Below are positions 10,201 to 22,433 of a stretch of 64,000 bases of DNA, one piece after another. Source of the stretch: Atkinsonella hypoxylon (taxonomy: Eukaryota > Ascomycota > Sordariomycetes > Hypocreales > Clavicipitaceae). Where the stretch lies: the NCBI GenBank assembly GCA_000729835.1, contig JFHB01000025.1, positions 62,001-126,000 on the forward strand, given 5' to 3'. Both the position numbers and the translations under genes were made by a program. Each line of letters opens with the position of its first letter. Position 1 is the first letter of the stretch. The notes beneath the pieces were generated by a model. It did no database searches and was not told where the DNA came from. It saw only the letters and a list, made by a program, of their open reading frames with translations.

Positions 10201-13200
10201 AAATCGTTCGACGCTTCTGCACTGGTGCTATGTCTTATGGTTCCATCTCGATGGAGTCTCATTCCACCCTTGCTGTCGCTATGAACAGACTTGGTGGCAA
10301 ATCCAATACCGGTGAAGGTGGTGAGGATCCTGAGCGATCTGAGCGCATGCCCAACGGTGACACTATGCGATCTGCCATTAAGCAGGTTGCTTCTGGGCGT
10401 TTCGGTGTGACTTCTGCCTATCTCGCAGACTCTGACGAACTTCAAATCAAGATGGCTCAGGGTGCCAAGCCCGGCGAGGGTGGTGAGCTTCCAGGACACA
10501 AGGTGTCCAAGTCGATTGCTCGCACCCGACATTCCACCCCTGGTGTGGGTTTGATCTCTCCGCCACCTCATCACGACATCTACTCCATTGAGGATTTGAA
10601 ACAACTCATCTACGACCTGAAATGCTCAAGTCCCCGCTCTCGGGTATCTGTCAAACTCGTCTCCGAAGTCGGTGTGGGTATTGTCGCCTCTGGTGTCGCC
10701 AAGGCAAAGGCTGATCACATTCTCATTTCCGGCCACGATGGCGGCACTGGTGCTTCTCGATGGACTGGCATCAAGTATGCAGGTCTGCCTTGGGAATTGG
10801 GTCTGGCTGAGACTCACCAGACTCTTGTTCTGAACGACCTCCGTGGTCGTGTTGTCGTTCAGACCGATGGACAACTGCGAACTGGACGTGATGTAGCCAT
10901 TGCTTGTCTTCTTGGTGCAGAGGAATGGGGTTTTGCGACCGCCCCTCTCATTGCTATGGGCTGCATTTTCATGCGTAAATGCCACTTGAACACCTGCCCC
11001 GTTGGCATCGCTACCCAGGATCCCGAGTTGAGAAAGAAGTTCCAGGGCACTCCTGAACATGTCATCAACTTCTTCTATTACGTTGCCAATGAGCTCCGTG
11101 CTATCATGGCTCAGCTCGGTTTCCGAACCATTAACGAAATGGTTGGTCATGTTGAACTGTTGAAGATGAGGGACGACCTTCGAACTCACAAGACTGCCAA
11201 CATTGACCTGTCCCTGCTTTTGACTCCTGCGCACAAGCTGCGACCTGGTGTCGCCACGTTCAACGTCCGGAAGCAAGACCACAAGCTCTACGTTCGCCTG
11301 GATAACAAGCTCATCTCGGAAGCTGAGTTGACGTTGGACAAAGGACTTCCATCCAGAATAGAGTGTGACATTGTGAATACGGACCGAGCCATGGGTACTT
11401 CTCTTTCCTACCAAATTTCTAAGAGATACGGTGAGGCCGGCCTGCCCATGGACACTGTTCACGTGAACATCAAGGGCTCTGCGGGACAATCATTCGGTGC
11501 TTTCCTTGCCCCTGGTGTCACCCTGGAGCTCGAGGGTGATGCTAACGATTACGTCGGCAAGGGTCTCTCTGGCGGTCGCTTGATTGTCTATCCCCCACGG
11601 TCTGCTGTCTTCAAGGCTGAGGAGAATATCTTGATTGGTAATGTCTGTCTCTACGGTGCTACTACTGGTACCTGTTTCTTCCGCGGTATCGCGGCCGAGC
11701 GTTTTGCTGTTCGTAACTCTGGCGCGACAGCTGTGGTCGAAGGCGTTGGTGACCATGGTTGTGAATACATGACTGGTGGTCGTATTGTGATTCTGGGACG
11801 AACTGGACGCAATTTTGCCGCGGGCATGTCTGGCGGTATCGCATACGTTCTCGATATCCACAATGGTTTCCACTCCAAGCTTAACACGGAAATGGTTGAA
11901 GCTGGCCCCATTACCGACCCGACCGAGATTGCCTTCGTGCGCGGGCTAGTCGAGGACCACCATCACTACACTGGATCTGAGCTCGCAGCTCGCATCCTTA
12001 TTGACTTCAACCGTGCCCTCCCTCGCTTTGTCAAGGTTTTGCCCGTTGACTACAAGCGAGTCTTGGAGGAGGAAGCTGCCAAGGCTGCAGAGGCCAAGCG
12101 CGCGGAGTACAACCTCCCCGTCGTCTCAGGCGTAAAACATAAGAAAGACGAGAAGACCGCTAAGCTGCAGGACCTTGAGGAGGCTGTTGGCGATGCCAAG
12201 GCAGAGAAGAAGAGAGCCTTGGTTCTTGACAAGACGAAAGGTTTCATGAAGTATGCTCGCCGTTCTGAGAAGTATCGTGCGGTATCGACTCGTACCAAGG
12301 ATTGGGCTGAGCTGAGCTCTCGTCTGGACGAGGACGAGCTCAAGTATCAGTCGGCCCGTTGCATGGACTGCGGAGTTCCTTTCTGTCAGTCTGAGACGGG
12401 TTGCCCCATCTCTAACATCATCCCTAAATGGAATGAGCTAGTATTTGTCAATGCGTGGAAGGATGCTTTGAACCGCCTTCTCATGACCAACAATTTCCCT
12501 GAGTTCACTGGCCGAGTGTGTCCTGCCCCTTGCGAGGGTGCTTGTGTGCTGGGAATTAACGAAGATCCTGTTGGCATCAAGTCTATCGAGTGTGCCATCA
12601 TTGACCGTGGCTTCGAGATGGGTTGGATGGTCCCCCACCCTCCTGAAGTCCGTACTGGAAAAAATATTGCCATTATTGGTTCTGGTCCCGCTGGTCTCGC
12701 CGCAGCCGATCAATTGAACAGAGCTGGTCACACTGTCACTGTCTATGAGCGTGCCGACCGCCTCGGTGGTCTGTTAATGTACGGCATTCCCAACATGAAG
12801 CTCGATAAGCGTATTGTTAAACGGCGAACCGATTTCATGGCTGCCGAGGGCATCAAATTTAAGACGGGCGTGGGGATTGGAGAGGAAGGCCAGCCTTCTC
12901 TGTCTGACCTTCGATCTGGCAATGATGCTGTGGTCATTGCTACTGGTGCCACGATTGCTCGTGACCTTCCTATTAAGGGTCGTGAGCTCAATGGTGTTCA
13001 TTTTGCCATGGAGTTCTTGCACAAGAATACCAAGTCTCTCCTGGACTCTGAACTCGGTGATAATGCCTATATCTCGGCCAAGGACAAGCATGTTGTTGTT
13101 ATTGGTGGTGGTGATACTGGTAATGACTGCATCGGTACGTCTGTCCGACATGGAGCCAAGAGTGTCACCAACTTTGAGTTGCTGCCGCAGCCTCCTCCTG

Positions 13201-13824
13201 AGCGAGCCAGCGACAACCCCTGGCCTCAGTGGCCTCGCATCTACCGTGTAGATTATGGGCACACTGAGGTCCGCCAACATACGGGCAAGGACCCTCGTGA
13301 GTACTGCATTATGTCTGAGGAGTTCGTTGATGATGGCAGTGGCAAGGTCAAGGGCATCAACACCATCCGTGTTGAGTGGACCAAATCACCCAGCGGTGGC
13401 TGGGACATGAAGAAGGTTGAGGGCTCTCAGCAGTTCTTCCCTGCGGACCTGGTTCTTCTTGCCATGGGTTTCTTGGGTCCTGAGGCTCGTGTTCTGGGCG
13501 ACGAGATTGAGAAGGACGCTCGCAAGAACGTTAAGACGCCGCCTGGAAAATACTGCACCAACATTGACGGTGTTTTCGCGGCCGGTGATGCCCGCCGTGG
13601 CCAGTCTCTCATTGTCTGGTAAGTTCTGTTGCCTCGCCAATGCATGAAACATGTCACTATTTGAATGACAATCTAATATAACTTTTAGGGGTATTAACGA
13701 GGGCCGCATGGCAGCTCGCGAGGTTGATCTGTACCTTGAAAAGAACACTAATCTCCCGGTGACTGGTGGTATCGTGAAGCGTACCGCTCAGGAAATTCTG
13801 GCTCGTGTAGTCAAGGCGAAATGA
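7269..13824 (+). CDS. glt1: NADH-dependent glutamate synthase (GOGAT)
   Basis: GLT1 transfers the glutamine amide to 2-oxoglutarate to make two glutamates; it is the eukaryotic fused alpha-beta form. Exons are 7269-7441, 7528-7568, 7633-13618 and 13689-13824, giving about 2111 residues, the usual fungal length. The glutaminase Cys is Cys52 ([10 protein letters not shown]), so a propeptide of 51 residues is predicted to be removed. Downstream lie the [17 protein letters not shown] block, the FMN/synthase domain ([24 protein letters not shown]), the 3Fe-4S cysteines ([16 protein letters not shown]), the GXGXG structural repeats, and the beta part. The beta part has Fe-S cysteines ([19 protein letters not shown]), an FAD loop ([10 protein letters not shown]) and a nucleotide loop ([10 protein letters not shown]). 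The end GQSLIVWGINEGR is rebuilt exactly by the last intron. The start was chosen as the first in-frame ATG; codons upstream are non-ATG. Confidence 0.97.
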
Positions 13825-14595
13825 GAAAGCGAAGTGAGATATTATTTCCTCATTTGGGCGGAGTTTCTTGGATATTAGGATCCCCCCCTCTTCTTTTTAT
13901 TTTTATTTTTATTTTTCCTTTTTCCTTTTTCCTTTTGAAGACTCTTGTTTCAACCACGAATTTAGTTACTTTGCATGATGGCACTACGATACCAGCAAGA
14001 TTCATATGCCTTTTAGCAGGACCCAGGTTTTAAGATTGATTGAGGATATCCGATAGCATGATGGATAGATGCCTATGAACCATAATTTATACTAAAATGA
14101 ACCTCGGACTCTATAAAGCTGTGAAAGACGAGGAAATACTCCGAGGGAGCGTAAGATGAGAAACTCCGTCACGCTTGTTGTGAAAAATCATGATTGGATA
14201 TTAAGATTATTCAAGAAGATAAAGAGTTATAAGCTCACGGGAAGAAGTTTAGCACAATTCAAGGGTCTCTAATCAGTTGTTTGGGGGTTTGAGATGTTAT
14301 CAACTGCTGTGTGGCAGACGCATCTGATGTATGAAGAGCCACCATAAGATGCAGCAGAATTAATACTGCTATGTGGTAGGTTGGGGGTAATTCTCTAGGG
14401 ATGTACATGTAGTTGTCTTGTCCCTGAGTAAGCGAAGAGGACACCGACGTCATAGAAATCCACGTTCACCTACATGCGAGGGCACCTAATGACTAACTAG
14501 GTACCTTACCCGGTAGGTTTTTCTGAGCATCTTGTAAAGCCAAAGGCGATAGGTATCCCCTTTGTATATCCGGAATTCTCCGGGACATTTATTAC

Positions 14596-14607
14596 CTACC
14601 TAGGTAG
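14596..14607. repeat. Palindrome CTACCTAGGTAG
   Basis: A perfect 12-bp palindrome that shares its core with the 18-bp palindrome at 3997-4014. Confidence 0.9.
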
Positions 14608-14702
14608 TTATAGTGAGGTGTGCATGTAAATTGAAGTACATAAGTACATACACTTCAACCCCGCTTGTCGTAATTGGCCGCAAGGGAATTTGTGAACCAG
14701 GA

Positions 14703-14714
14703 CGGAGTACTCCG
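14703..14714. repeat. Palindrome CGGAGTACTCCG
   Basis: A perfect 12-bp inverted repeat made of two ACTCCG half-elements, the same element found singly in many other spacers here. Confidence 0.9.
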
Positions 14715-15106
14715 AGCCGGTGGGCCAAGTATTGCCCCACATCTGCAACCATCTGTGATATTCCTGTCAGCTCGATGCGTTCCCTACAGGTTGTCGACTG
14801 TTCTCAGAATCAAGGGTACAACTTGGGAGCAGGAGAGCAGCAATGCTGCACTTGCATTATTGTATTATTATCCGGCGGTACCGGAACTAGTATGGTGATG
14901 GTGGGTGATTTTGGGGCCCTTGACCTGGTGGATGACGGTGTGACAGTCGGCATGAATGCTTTTTTGTATTTCTGTTTATTCTTTTTTTTTTTTTGCCGGA
15001 GGGGGGGGGGTTTTGTTTTTTTCCCTTTGCCGACTACGCGGTGGAACGCGGTGGAACGTGGTGGATATTTAAACATCGTCTTTTTTTCTTGGGGCGGACT
15101 CGAAAA

Positions 15107-15116
15107 GGCACGTGCC
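15107..15116. promoter_or_regulatory. Candidate Pho4/NUC-1 site upstream of VTC4
   Basis: GGCACGTGCC is a perfect 10-bp palindrome with the E-box CACGTG at its centre, about 490 bp before the VTC4 ATG. CACGTG is the established binding core of Pho4 in yeast and NUC-1 in Neurospora, and VTC genes belong to the PHO regulon in yeast. Function here is inferred from sequence and position only. Confidence 0.55.
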
Positions 15117-15599
15117 TTATTTCCAGCGTTGATAGGACAATTGGCGGGCAGTCGGCGCAGCTGGCCCAAATGGATAGCTGCCGAGTGGCTCGTGACCCTT
15201 TCTCCTGCTCCAGGAACTAACATGAGTACATGAGGTACATACAAATCGTCGCCGTATAACGTGGGCCAGGCCAGGCTGCTTCGTTCTCCAACCATTATTA
15301 TCCAGTAATAAGCAAGCAGACGTTAATGGGGAGCTTCCCGCTTCTTTACACTGCCGACGATTGCTGGTTCTGGCCCAAATTGCAGAGTCGTTGCAGAGTC
15401 GTTGCAAGGACGTCTCATATGGCCGCTGTGAATGCTGCTAGCCGAACACTACTGCCGATCCTTTCCCCCCCTTACACTCCCTCTTTCCGCCTTGCCTTCC
15501 GTCTGTCTCTCTGTTCCTCTTGGAGGACATTCTCGCGTTCATCTCCGTCACAACCATCTTCCTCGCTAATAGCAGCGGGTCCGGCCTCGCATAGTCATC

Positions 15600-18051
15600 A
15601 TGAGATTCGGCAAGACCCTGCGACAAGCTATATACGCGCCATGGAAGGACGAATACATTGACTACAACAAGCTCAAGTCTTTACTGCACGAGGACAAGTT
15701 CGACGACGATTCTGTGCCATGGACTGAGGATGACGAGAACCGCTTCTGCGACGAGATTTTCAATGTCCAGCTGGAGAAAGTCGCTCGTTTCCAGCAGGAA
15801 CGGGTCGACGCTCTGAAACAGCAGGCAGATGCCGCCTTTGACAAGTTGAAGGAATTGGCACCCGCAGAGGGCGGCAAAGAAGCCTCTCGAGGAGAAACCG
15901 ATGTAGCCAAACTCAAGGCCCTCGAAACGGAGTTGGATGACATCACCAATGAAGTCAGGGAGCTCAAGAAATACAGCAACATCAACTACACGGGTTTCTT
16001 GAAGATTGTCAAAAAGCATGACCGAAAGCGAGGTGACAGATACAAGGTGCGACCTATGATGCAGCTCAGTCTGGCTCAGCGGCCCTTCAATTCAGAGCAG
16101 GGTTACTCTCCATTACTCAACAAACTCTCAATCATGTATTTTGCCATCAGACAGCAATTGGAGGGCGAGGCGGCGCCCTTGGACCTGGACAATCAGGGCG
16201 AGACACACAATGGAGAGCGGTATACTGCGCACAAGTGTAAGATTGGATATCGCCCTGGGGTCCAGCTGTGGAAAAGAAGGGTATTTGCCATTTGCTAATC
16301 ATATTACTCGATAGTCTGGGTCCATTCCGATAATTTGCTCGAGGTCAAAACCCTGATCCTTCGCCGCCTTCCTGCGCTTGTCTATAGCGACCAGGCCTCC
16401 AAGGAAGTTGACGGAAATGACTCCCCGGCGGTAACCTCGTTATACTTTGATAATAAAAAATTCGAGCTGTACTCCGCAAAGGTCAACCGCCAGCCAGAAA
16501 CGGCTTCTCTACGGTTGCGCTGGTATGGTCAACTGAACAACCGACCAGAGATCTTCGTGGAGAAAAAGGCCACTGATGCCAAGGGCATTAGTCAGGAACA
16601 TAGATTCACCATCAAGGATAAATGGGTCAAGCCCTTTATTGATGGCGAATATGCCATGGAGAAGAGTGTGCAGAAGATGGAACGTCAGGGCCAACCCCAA
16701 GACAAAATCGAACGCTACAAAAACACCGTGGCCAAGATCCAGGACTTTGTCAAGCAAAAGAAGCTTTCTCCAGTCCTGCGAGCCCACTACGTCAGGACAG
16801 CTTTTCAGAAACCGCTGGACGATCGCGTTCGCATCTCTATCGACACCAATCTGGCTTTTATTCGCGAAGATACGCTCGATCCGGAACGACCGTGTCGCAA
16901 CCCTGATGACTGGCACAGGGAGGACATTGACAACAGCAGCATGACCTACCCATTCCGCAACATCAATCAGAGCGAAGTGTCCAAGTTTCCCTTTGCCGTG
17001 CTTGAGATCAAGCTCAAGGAGGACGGTAACAGAAAGCGACCTGCGTGGATTGAGGACCTGATGGCATCCCATTTGGTGCACCCTGTGCCAAGATTTTCCA
17101 AGTTTGTCCATGGTGTGGCGTCATTATTCGAGGACCATGTCAACAATCTGCCGTTCTGGCTGAGTGATCTGGAGACGGATATTCGCAAGGATCCACAACG
17201 GGCCTTTGAAGAAGAGGAGCAGAGGCGGGCGCGGAGGGCAGATGACGTTCAGGCGGTCGGAAGCCTGATTGGTACCGTCCCAAGCTCATACAAGGCTGCG
17301 CAGAGCTCACCTGTAGGTAAGTCGTACCTGGCGGACAGACTGGCGGCTGACTCGAAAGCTGCCCTTTCGACATCACTGAGGAGGAGGAGGAACGGTGCCA
17401 TCAATGCCGAGGAGGAAGAGGGCGAGTCTAGCTACACACCGCAGCAGGACGAGCCAGCACAGAGTCGTAGTGGTTATGGCACGCTGTCGTCAGTCTTGCC
17501 GGGCTTGTCCCTCTCCAAATATGCTAGGGCAAAGCGCGCTCAGAAGGCACAGCTCCCGGAAGGTGTCGTGGAACCTAAGCAATGGATCAAGAACATGGGC
17601 GAGCTCAAGGTTGAGCCTAAAGTCTGGCTGGCAAACGAGCGAACATTCCTCAAGTGGCAGCACATTGCTATCCTGCAAGGCACACTGGCTTTGGCCCTGT
17701 ATTCTGCTGCAGGCCATAGCCTTCTCGCAGAAGTCATGGGCGTCATTTATATTCTGATTGCCGGGTTTGCGGGGCTCTGGGGCTATTACATGCTCAATGT
17801 ACGCAGAGGCATGATCCTGGAGAGAAGTGGGAAAGATTTTGACAATATGTTTGGTCCATTGACCATCAGCGTTGCGCTGATGGCTGCACTAATTGTCAAT
17901 TTTATTTTGCAGGTACGTTCTGGTTCATAAGATGCCTGTGCTGAAGTCGATGCTCATTCGGTTGCCTGTCTCATAGTACCAAAAGGCATTTGCCAAGTTC
18001 AACCACGGTGGTAGCAATGCGACGAACTTTTTGTCGGACGAGCTGAAATGA
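15600..18051 (+). CDS. vtc4: Vacuolar transporter chaperone 4, polyphosphate polymerase
   Basis: Vtc4 is the catalytic subunit of the VTC complex. It makes polyphosphate from ATP on the cytosolic face and feeds it into the vacuole. Exons are 15600-16236, 16315-17912 and 17977-18051, giving about 769 residues. An SPX domain opens the protein (MRFGKTLRQAIYAPWKDEYI, YNKLKSLL, NYTGFLKIVKKHDR) and would sense inositol pyrophosphates. The polymerase tunnel domain follows (SLYFDNKKFELYSAKV, SLRLRWYG, EIFVEKKATD, VLEIKLKEDG). The C-terminal DUF202-type membrane part has three hydrophobic segments (about residues 670-750). The last short exon encodes YQKAFAKFNHGG and the tail. A variable linker of about 150 residues separates tunnel and membrane parts. 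Intact SLRLRWYG and EKKATD support an active Vtc4 rather than a Vtc2/3 paralogue. Confidence 0.95.
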
Positions 18052-19411
18052 CGGCATGTTTCGAAGCTGCAAGTTGCATCCATGGGGGTTGTGGAAAAGC
18101 ATTCAGTTGATTGTGTGTACGTTGAAATTGTCAAATTCGTCAAGATTTATCACAGGGAGAGAGATTCTGAATGGGCTGGCTGCGGTCACATGGTTTATAG
18201 GAGGGTTTTTTGAAGAGAGCTATTCGGACTATAGCTATAGCTACAACTGTATATGTATATGTATATTCGGCGGCGACAAGATCAACTGTTGCCGTAGGGC
18301 AAGTGCTTGAAGCACCGGTGGTGTCGCCGTTGTGCTGTCGGTAGTGTAAAGTGAGTTCAGCGTGTGACTCTTGAATGACTCTTGTAGGGTGATGCAGATG
18401 CAGGAGCACCGAGACACAAATGGAAAAGCAAACCATGACCATGACCATCAGGACCATCAAAACCATGATTACGGAGCAGACGCCGACGGATAGATGAACG
18501 AATTGCGCAGAGCAGGCCGGTGGCGTTTGGAAAAGCGCAGAAGTTGTGTTGACGGTGTTGACGTGGTCGCCCCAATGCTCAGCGTGCGAGGAGCCGCCAT
18601 TAGGTGCATGAAGATGTGGTCCGGAAGGTCGACGGCGATTGGACGGACTATTGAGGCGTTTGGGGCGTTTGGGGCGTTTGGGGCCCTCGATGCCTCGATG
18701 CCGCGACGCCCCGACGTCCGCCCGCCCCAGCCTCCTCTCCTCGCTTACTGCAGCTAAGCTCCATCTACGGACATGGAGTAACTAATCTGAAATCTAACTA
18801 TAATCTGGATTCCTCCGAGGCCAAAGAGCAACAGAGCCGTAGCGCTCTTCCTGCATGGACTCGGATCCGCAAACGCAGCCAGAGGTAGAGGTCCCTGTGT
18901 GTTTGAGCTTGTTCCTTTTTCTAATCCCTTCTTGACCGCCTAACCCTTGCCCCCCCAATCATTCCGTGTTTTGTTGATCTTTTCTCCCTCCCTTCCCGCG
19001 AATCAAGGGTCTCCAGCAGCTACTGTATCGATCGCTTGCCACCTGGGGGGGGGGGGTGGTTTGTCCTATTGATGAAATCCCCAGCCTCGATGAATGCACC
19101 CAAGTCATTGTCGCATTCCCGGTCATTGTCACACAGTTTGCGCCCCTCAGTCGGGTGTGAATCCTTGCGCAAAGCAAATATGGGGTCCGGTATTAGCTAC
19201 GAGGGACGATAATGAATGCAAGGCAACCTGGGCACCACAGAACCACAGAACCACGGGGCGCTACGCTTTGACAGACGCTGCTAGAGTCAGTTGTCATGAT
19301 CGTTTCTGAAGGATCGGCCTTTGAAACGTCCTTGACAAGAATTTCATCCTCGCCGTTGGAGCGCGCCTCGTATGTGGGGCCTTTGTTATCGAGGTCTTGG
19401 AACGTGAAGGC
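18052..19411. other. Spacer between VTC4 and an uncharacterised gene
   Basis: No gene was recognised. It includes TA-rich TATAGCTATAG and GTATAT repeats (about 18228-18265), a 9-bp GGCGTTTGG tandem triplet (18655-18681), and a G run at 19045-19056. The right-hand part should hold the promoter of the following gene. Confidence 0.6.
18655..18681. repeat. 9-bp tandem repeat GGCGTTTGG, three copies
   Basis: Three perfect head-to-tail copies in the spacer downstream of VTC4. Confidence 0.9.
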
Positions 19412-22400
19412 ATGTGTGGACTGCGATTTCCAATCACGACCCCAGCGCGCTGTGAAGTCAGCAACGAAAAACCTATTGCCAAGGACCCAGAGTGTGGTCG
19501 AAAGCTCAATATCAGCATGGACGACGAAAATTATATCAGAAAGAAGGGCCTTCTCCGCGGCATCTTGCGTGCTAAGAGCTTAGCGTCGCGTGCTAAGGGA
19601 AAGGTGTTCCGAGATCGCGATAACAGCAGCTCTTCGCCCGAGAACAAAGCGAAGCTGCGGCCTAGGGCACCAAGACAAGTAATTGGAGAGGACACACTCG
19701 TGAAAGTCAAACGGCAGACGAGAAAGGGGACCTTGAATAGAGGTGACTACCCGAAACGAGCACACGGCGATGATGCTGGAGCTCACCAGGCAAATGGCAA
19801 AGAGACGGTTCAACGGATGAACAGTGATACCAACGCCAGCACACCACGCCGCCTCGACGCACGGAGTATTCCACGCAAAAAGAGCCGGACGATGGAGCCG
19901 GTGGTCCAACCAGCATATGACCGACCGACGCCCTCTCGTCGACGGCCAAGACGTCCGAAGCTGATAGCGCAAGAAGATGACCCAGGGAGCCCCGGCGCGA
20001 GCAAGAAGACCAGGGATGGCCAAGAAGAATGCTCCGAAACTCACGAGCCGCCAGTACTGATGCAATGGCCTCCGCCGGGTCTATCCCTCGATCAAGAACT
20101 GCCACCTCCATATGCCATGGAACTTATCGCTCGAGGAGCACCCGTCCACACGGGATACAGGAAGCCCATCCCTCATGCACCAGAACACTACTACGCCTTA
20201 TACGTAACAACATCCAGCGCCAACCCGGATGATACCGACTGCGCCAGCCTCCACGACTCCATGATGCACCTCATGACGCTGAGACTCCAAGGCCCTGGAC
20301 GAGCAGTTCATGCCTGGGAAACCCTCGAACAGCCCAGCTGCGCATTCCTATACGGCATCCGCCCCGGCACCATTACCCTCAACCAATGGGTATCGCTGGG
20401 GAGCTCCCTCCCACCCACCATTGCCCTCCGTGACTCCGGTGTCCTCCCCCGAACAATAGACCTCTACCGCATAATGGAGCGCCTTCAAGAACTCCAAGCT
20501 GGCCTGGAAGATGACGACGAAGCCCTCCTCTACCGCATACTCTACAAACGCATCCTCCGCGACCCAGAGCGCATTCTGAACCCCCACCGCACGCTGGACA
20601 AGCAAATCACAGATTTACTGCTGGTGCTGTCCCGTCCGGACTGGATCGATTTCACGGAGCCCAAGAACCAGGTGGTCACGCGCTTCATCTTCAACCCCGA
20701 GTACGTGAACCCGGAGGTATATCGCAAGTTCTTCCATCAGCTCCTGCTGAGCTTGGAGCTCGACATGCGGATTCACTCCAGGCAGCATGGGGAGTGGGCT
20801 AAGCAGAAGCTGCTGGGCCAGATTCCACCTACTATACGGTGGAATTTGGCGCTGGCGAGACGGTGGAGGGAGAATGTGAGAATTGACAGGTTCGGAGGGA
20901 CAGCCGAGCAGAGTATGTTTTTTGTGCCTTCTTGTTTCGCTGACATTGGTTCTTCGTTCCATTCTTCCTAACCCCTCCGGCTGACGATGAATAGCCAACC
21001 TTCGGTACAAGCTCAAAAAACGACAAGTCAAGGTTCTCAAGAAGTTTGCCGTCGTCATGAAGTGGCCTAACTTGAGCAACACCATGGAGAATCTCAGGAT
21101 CCATGATGAGGAGTTCCGGTTAGACACTATAAGTTCGGATGCATTCGCCTTTTTCAGTGGGCTGGTACTACCTGGTGTATGTGTCGAATCACATTTTCAA
21201 TTATTCCACATCGTGATGTCCTCCGCTTTCCTCATGGTTCTGCCCAACTTCCTTTTTCTGTTTAACTTGTCTCCGAGAATGCTGACCAAGTGACGACATC
21301 TAGCCTACCTTTCCATTCCTCATCATGAACACCCTCATTGATTTGGACCCGGACTCAGCAACTGATAACCTCGCGTTGCTTTCGCACACACACCCTCAGA
21401 GCGGCTTTCAGTACCGTAATAGTTATACCTACTGGTCAGCAGCTTGCATAGTCGGCAAGGTGCTGGCTCCCACGTGCAGCGCCGTAGCAGGCTGGATTGG
21501 ACCGTGTCGGCCAACTTCGGATCTGGGCCGGTCCCAGATCGCGCGGATTCGTACGCGACGTCCGAAATACCAGGAGCGCAGATTGGGGCTCGAGGACGTG
21601 GATAGTATGGCTGAACGATCCGACTGTCTTGGTCCCGCAGCGCAGTCCTACCCCGTAGAGGACTATACGCTCGTGGTGCCTGACGAGGACAGCTTCGCCG
21701 TCGATACAGTTCGCATCGAACTCCTCGGCTTCAAGCCCGTCGTCACCATGGCAGAAGACACGTACGTCAACGGGCCCCGCCTCTTTGACGCAACAGTTCA
21801 GTTCGCCATAGACGGTATATCCTGGCCCCTACGTCTCATGTACGACGTCAACTTCGTTATGGGCTGGCCCTGCTCGCAGGCTCCGCACCCGCTCTTTTTC
21901 GACTACGTCTACAGGGTCGTCAAGGCAGACGAGGTTGTCAGGGTGCGGAACTGGGGCGGCCTGTACTACAAGAACTTGCGGAATGGAGTCTCGCCGAGCG
22001 CGCGCTCGAGTCCTGCTCCACCGCTTTACAATATGGGGTTTGACGAAGATCTCGATTTTATCGACGATGAGGATGGTGATGATGAGAAGGTGCTTGTGGT
22101 GGAGGCATACGGGGTTGCCGATAATGAGGTTTTGGCGAGAGCATGGTGCTCGCATTGGGGATTGAGTGCTGTGGTGGCTGATATACGAAGGACGTGGTAC
22201 GTACTCCTTTTTTTTTTTTTTTTGTCGAATCTTCCTTTTATCTTCAGTTACTGAGACTGAGGGGATACACTTGAATGTTTCATGGGTATCGGTCGTTTCG
22301 TTTCTTTTTTCTCTTGCTTCAAACTAACATGTGTAGCATGTCTTGCGCCATCCGAGAGGCGTATGCCGCGACTATCACTGTGGTCATCCTGGTGGACAGT

Positions 22401-22433
22401 CGGCTTGGCGAGGATGGAAACGACGAATCATGA
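19412..22433 (+). CDS. Uncharacterised protein, about 895 residues
   Basis: I do not recognise this protein. Four exons join in frame: 19412-20912, 20995-21176, 21304-22196 and 22337-22433. Donors are GTATGT, GTATGT and GTACGT, and each acceptor is a plain TAG. The N-terminal 200 residues are basic and low-complexity (Lys/Arg/Ser/Pro), suggesting a nuclear or disordered tail. From LMQWPPPGLSLDQELPPPYA on the sequence becomes ordered. A helical region with a charged stretch (LRYKLKKRQVKVLKKFAVVMKWP) is followed by a Cys/Trp-containing part (SYTYWSAACIVGKVLAPTCS) and a compact C-terminal domain ending in an acidic segment and ITVVILVDSRLGEDGNDES. There is no signal peptide. Start uncertain: ATG 19412 is the first in frame; ATG 19517 (MDDENYIRKK) is an alternative. 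Clean splicing over four exons argues that it is a real gene. Confidence 0.7.

Larger units (their letters stand above)
13825..15599. other. Spacer between GLT1 and VTC4
   Basis: No gene was recognised. It starts with the GLT1 3' region, which contains T-rich TTTTTA and TTTTTCC repeats (about 13895-13937). Near 14.5-14.7 kb it carries clustered GGTACC/ACCTAGGT-type motifs, the palindrome CTACCTAGGTAG (14596-14607) and the palindrome CGGAGTACTCCG (14703-14714). The last 600 bases are the VTC4 promoter and leader. Confidence 0.6.

Noticed and set aside
10626..11489. 287-codon antisense frame
   Set aside because: It lies wholly inside the GLT1 coding region, which has unmistakable catalytic motifs on the plus strand.
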